Below, one piece after another: positions 62,259-64,000 of a stretch of 64,000 nucleotides of DNA (position 1 is its first letter; each line of letters starts with the position of its first letter). The stretch covers positions 396,897 through 460,896 of the forward strand of contig NZ_KB899243.1 in assembly GCF_000378125.1 (NCBI RefSeq), written 5' to 3'. The notes below the pieces were generated by a model. The model saw only the letters and a program-made list of their open reading frames with translations, was not told where the DNA came from and did not search any database. Both the position numbers and the translations under genes were made by a program. Origin of the DNA: Rudaea cellulosilytica DSM 22992 (GTDB lineage Bacteria > Pseudomonadota > Gammaproteobacteria > Xanthomonadales > Rhodanobacteraceae).

Positions 62259-62681
62259 CTAATGGACTGGAACGAGTTTGTAGGAGATTGGGTCAGACGC
62301 GACTTTTATCTGGCTATCGATTGCGGACCATATGTGTCCACCGTATTTCTGTTCAAGCGCGCTGCGCATGACGAAGTTGTGTGCTGCGACGTAGGCTTCC
62401 CGATCAAGCGAAGCCACATCTCCTACGATTTTATCGACGATGCCATATTTGCTAAGGATTTTCGTGCGTACGGTCTCCTCTGGCGCTACTGGCGGCAATC
62501 CGAAGATTGCGATTGCGAAATGACCGCTCTGCAATTCCATTTTGGCGTCCGCAATGCCATCAAGCATCGCCTTTTCAACTTTGTCTGGCGAAGGCAGCAT
62601 TGGCTCTACAGCGGAAGCGGAAACGGAAGCCAGTAAACACAAGCTTGTCAAAAAACATTTATGGCTCATGAGCCTTTGCAT
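62259..62681 (-). CDS. Cassette gene: exported protein of unknown function
   Basis: 140 residues (136 if started at the internal Met, 62669). The signal peptide is clear (HKCFLTSLCLLASVSASAVEP). The mature part is helical with KVEKAMLDGIADAKMELQSG, FGLPPVAPEETVRTKILSKYG and AHNFVMRSALEQKYG. No family recognised. It begins 7 bases after the core of site 4. A plus-strand open frame covers the same bases (62262-62636), but the minus-strand reading has the signal peptide and the cassette orientation. GC is well below that of the core genes. Confidence 0.74.
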   Translation of the reverse strand: MQRLMSHKCFLTSLCLLASVSASAVEPMLPSPDKVEKAMLDGIADAKMELQSGHFAIAIFGLPPVAPEETVRTKILSKYGIVDKIVGDVASLDREAYVAAHNFVMRSALEQKYGGHIWSAIDSQIKVASDPISYKLVPVH

Positions 62682-62687
62682 AAAGCG

Positions 62688-62778
62688 ACCTAACGCTTGA
62701 GGTAAGTGGCCGCTGCCACAGTGAGCGTCAGACTACCGTGGCACGTCGCAGCGGTCCACTTGACCGAATAGCTAGGTG
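62688..62778 (-). other. attC recombination site 4
   Basis: Plus-strand ends: CCTAACGCTTGAGGTAAGTGG and GCGGTCCACTTGACCGAATAGCTAGG. The left end, as minus strand, gives the R' core GTTAGG preceded by CTCAAGC, very like the attC of aadA-type cassettes. The R'' core carries GCTAGG (one change). The inner stem CCGCTGCCAC/GTGGCACG is well preserved. Confidence 0.88.
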
Positions 62779-63242
62779 CCATTGTTGGCAGCCAACCGAC
62801 TAAGAATTTCGACATCGGAGTGCGCCTCTCTTAGGGGCTTGTTAGGGCTGCAAATACCTAAACTAAATGGAGCTGAGCCGTTCAAATAAAGTATATAGAC
62901 CTCTCCCTTCCTTACAGAAAATCCACACACGCAGCACGCCGTGCTTGTTACCGTTTCTACGGTTGAACTTGCTTGATATGCGCCCTTCCAGATACGGCTT
63001 ATCCTCCATGTAACTTGCTCTTCGTTTCGCCGCTCGGTGCGCCCTGGAAAGGCTTTGCTGGGAGCGTCATAGATTGAGGTCTTAACCTCGATTGCTTCAG
63101 CCTGAATCACGGCGATGGCTAAACCATAAGAGTCTTGAATCTGATCTTCGAGCTTGTCACTACGTAACATGCATGAGCATGCTGCGGCAGTGTTTGCACA
63201 AGCGGCTAGAGCCAAAGCCATCAGACAAAAGTAGAGTTTCAT
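62772..63242 (-). CDS. Cassette gene: lipoprotein with netrin/TIMP-like cysteine pattern
   Basis: 156 residues. Lipoprotein signal with lipobox LAAC (Cys15). The mature start ANTAAACSCMLRSD has the Cys-x-Cys at the N-terminus typical of TIMP/netrin-like domains. Further Cys occur in STACCVCGFSV and LGICSPN. EEQVTWRISRIWKGAY and YILYLNG look like the strands of an OB-type fold. By analogy it might bind a protease, but this is a visual resemblance. The ATG lies 3 bases from GTTAGGT of site 5, and the TAG stop lies inside the core of site 4, a textbook cassette layout. Confidence 0.78.
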   Translation of the reverse strand: MKLYFCLMALALAACANTAAACSCMLRSDKLEDQIQDSYGLAIAVIQAEAIEVKTSIYDAPSKAFPGRTERRNEEQVTWRISRIWKGAYQASSTVETVTSTACCVCGFSVRKGEVYILYLNGSAPFSLGICSPNKPLREAHSDVEILSRLAANNGT

Positions 63243-63244
63243 GG

Positions 63245-63337
63245 CACCTAACGCTTGAGGTAAATGGCCGCTGCCACAGTGAGTATCAGATTACCGTGAC
63301 ACGTCGCAGCGGTCCACTTGACCGAATAGTTAGCCGG
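63245..63337 (-). other. attC recombination site 5
   Basis: Plus-strand ends: CACCTAACGCTTGAGGTAAATGG and GCGGTCCACTTGACCGAATAGTTAGCC. Both cores are intact (CTAACG, GTTAGC). It differs from site 4 at only a handful of positions over its full length of about 90 bases. Confidence 0.88.
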
Positions 63338-63593
63338 CAACACCCGGAAAGCAGGCTTTGACTTGGGCGACCAATTCAGAAGGACCTGTGACACTTAAGC
63401 CAACGAAGGTTTCTGCCTCGATGGTGAGTTGGCCTTTCGGACTTGCGACAACCCAATGGCTAATTTCCTGCGACCCACCAATGCCATGCCACGAAGTGCC
63501 CAAGCTGTATCCAAGCGACCGAAGGACATTGCCGAGGCGCTCGGCGAGCGCCAGATCATGCTCAGCCCCTACGATGAATTGCTCGTGTGACAT
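63330..63593 (-). CDS. Cassette gene: small soluble protein of unknown function
   Basis: 87 residues, no signal peptide or membrane segment. MSHEQFIVGAEHDLALAERLGNVLRSLGY, then WHGIGGSQEISHWVVASPKGQLTIEAETFVGLSVTGPSELVAQVKACF: an alpha-beta pattern of two helices and about four strands. No family recognised. An in-frame TTG one codon before the ATG is the alternative start. It begins a few bases after the core of site 6 and its TAA lies in the core of site 5. Confidence 0.76.
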   Translation of the reverse strand: MSHEQFIVGAEHDLALAERLGNVLRSLGYSLGTSWHGIGGSQEISHWVVASPKGQLTIEAETFVGLSVTGPSELVAQVKACFPGVAG

Positions 63594-63598
63594 CAATG

Positions 63599-63670
63599 CC
63601 GGCTAACGCTTGAGGTAAGTGGCCGCTGCCACAGTGGGCGTCAGATTACCGTGGCACGTCGCGGCGGGAG
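63599..63670 (-). other. attC recombination site 6, truncated
   Basis: The plus-strand left end CCGGCTAACGCTTGAGGTAAG and the inner CCGCTGCCACAGTG...GTGGCACGTCG match sites 4 and 5. After GCGGCGG at about 63667 the homology stops and GAGAGTTCCTACGC begins, so the R'' half is missing. The break is the junction with the IS3-type element. Confidence 0.82.
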
Positions 63671-64000
63671 AGTTCCTACGCAAAAGTGGACACCCATAAG
63701 TTAGGTATATCGTGCTTCAAACTCACTGGGAGATTGGTAACCCAGTGCGGAGTGTAGCCGTTGCGTGTTGTAGAAATCGATATAGCGTCGTAGAGCTGCT
63801 CGCAGCGTGTGTTCGCTGGTGAACTGCTGGCGGTGATGCATGTCCGATTTCATCGACTTGTTCCACGACTCCATATGAGCGTTGTCCGTCATCCGGCGCG
63901 GACGATTCACGCTCTGCACAAGGCCGCCCCGTGTGAGCAAATGCCTGAATTCGCTGGCAAGAAACTCGATACCGCGATCGCTGTGAACGAGCGTGCCCGG
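63668..64000 (-). mobile_element. IS3-family insertion sequence, right part
   Basis: Starts where attC site 6 is interrupted and runs beyond the window. It carries the end of an IS3-type OrfB transposase. The terminal bases, read on the minus strand, are GCGTAGGAACTCTC or close to it; the exact end and any target duplication cannot be fixed from one side. Confidence 0.8.
63701..64000 (-). CDS. IS3 family transposase OrfB, C-terminal part
   Basis: The last 99 codons of a DDE-type integrase-core transposase; the start lies outside the window. [19 protein letters not shown] carries the second catalytic Asp, and [22 protein letters not shown] carries the catalytic Glu of the DDE triad. The end [24 protein letters not shown] is the standard IS3 OrfB C-terminus, so this end of the gene looks intact. 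The reading frame continues without stop to the window edge. Confidence 0.93.
   Translation of the reverse strand, partial: PGTLVHSDRGIEFLASEFRHLLTRGGLVQSVNRPRRMTDNAHMESWNKSMKSDMHHRQQFTSEHTLRAALRRYIDFYNTQRLHSALGYQSPSEFEARYT

Larger units (their letters stand above)
61209..63670 (-). mobile_element. Integron gene-cassette array
   Basis: Six attC-like sites separate five small genes, all read from the minus strand. Each gene starts within about 3-15 bases of one site's core, and its stop codon lies in or close to the core of the next. This is the layout of integron cassettes. No intI gene or attI site is visible. Because cassettes read toward lower coordinates, the integrase would be expected beyond the right window edge, behind the IS3-type element. 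Confidence 0.85.

Noticed and set aside
62262..62636. Plus-strand frame of 124 codons
   Set aside because: The overlapping minus-strand frame has a clear signal peptide and sits correctly between two attC sites; the plus-strand product has no feature in its favour.
61209..63670. The regularly spaced repeats considered as a CRISPR array
   Set aside because: The repeats are about 90 bases, imperfect, and separated by 260-470-base genes rather than short unique spacers.
1..64000. tRNA or rRNA genes
   Set aside because: No cloverleaf-like sequence with TTCGA arm and CCA end, and no rRNA stretch, was noticed in the gaps; a dedicated search was not possible.

Overview
The window is a 64 kb chromosomal segment from a GC-rich gammaproteobacterium, most likely of the order Xanthomonadales (a Rhodanobacter/Dokdonella/Lysobacter-like organism). 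Pointers are the order rpoN-hpf-hprK-rapZ-EIIA-HPr-EI, a glycine decarboxylase split into subunits, GC-rich coding sequence with strong third-position GC, and attC sites resembling those of Xanthomonas-type chromosomal integrons. The genus assignment is inference.

Layout. 1-5 kb: housekeeping membrane and envelope genes on the minus strand (TPM-domain protein, lemA, terC-like, dgkA, gcvPB) and divergent uppP. 4.9-9.1 kb: a Cpx-type two-component pair, then rpoN and hpf. 10-14.5 kb: a regulatory phosphotransferase operon (hprK, rapZ, EIIA-Man, HPr, EI) with no sugar permease; it probably senses carbon or nitrogen state and acts through rapZ and hprK. 14.5-25 kb: polysaccharide or O-antigen-like decoration genes on both strands (oxygenase, methyltransferases, GT2 enzymes, epimerase, GtrA, large membrane proteins), including a methyltransferase broken by two frameshifts. 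25-34 kb: tsaB, creD, a class IV aminotransferase, a DinG/YoaA helicase, a TPR lipoprotein and mrcB. 34-38.5 kb: one very large three-domain glycosyltransferase. 39-43.5 kb: an NRDE protein and a DUF1800-DUF1501 pair behind what looks like a class II CRP/Clp promoter. 43.9-60.6 kb: a tightly overlapping exopolysaccharide cluster with initiating phosphotransferase, Wza/GumB-like export protein, Wzc/GumC-like co-polymerase with a degenerate kinase domain, glycosyltransferases, a lipoprotein glycoside hydrolase, a Wzy-like polymerase, an acyltransferase and a MurJ/Wzx-like flippase, followed by two secreted proteins.

61.2-63.7 kb is an integron cassette array: six attC-like sites, all in the same orientation, separate five small minus-strand genes of mostly unknown function. 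The last attC is cut by an IS3-family insertion sequence that runs off the window. No integrase gene is visible, so this is either the distal part of a chromosomal integron or an integrase-less attC cluster.

Three intergenic gaps (9.3, 30.2 and 38.6 kb) hold copies of a 530-550 bp non-coding element whose two halves are approximate reverse complements. It ends in a GC-rich hairpin and an ACTTTCTCT-type hairpin, and the stems differ between copies but keep their pairing. This family and the cassette array are the least ordinary parts of the window. No tRNA, rRNA or CRISPR array was seen.
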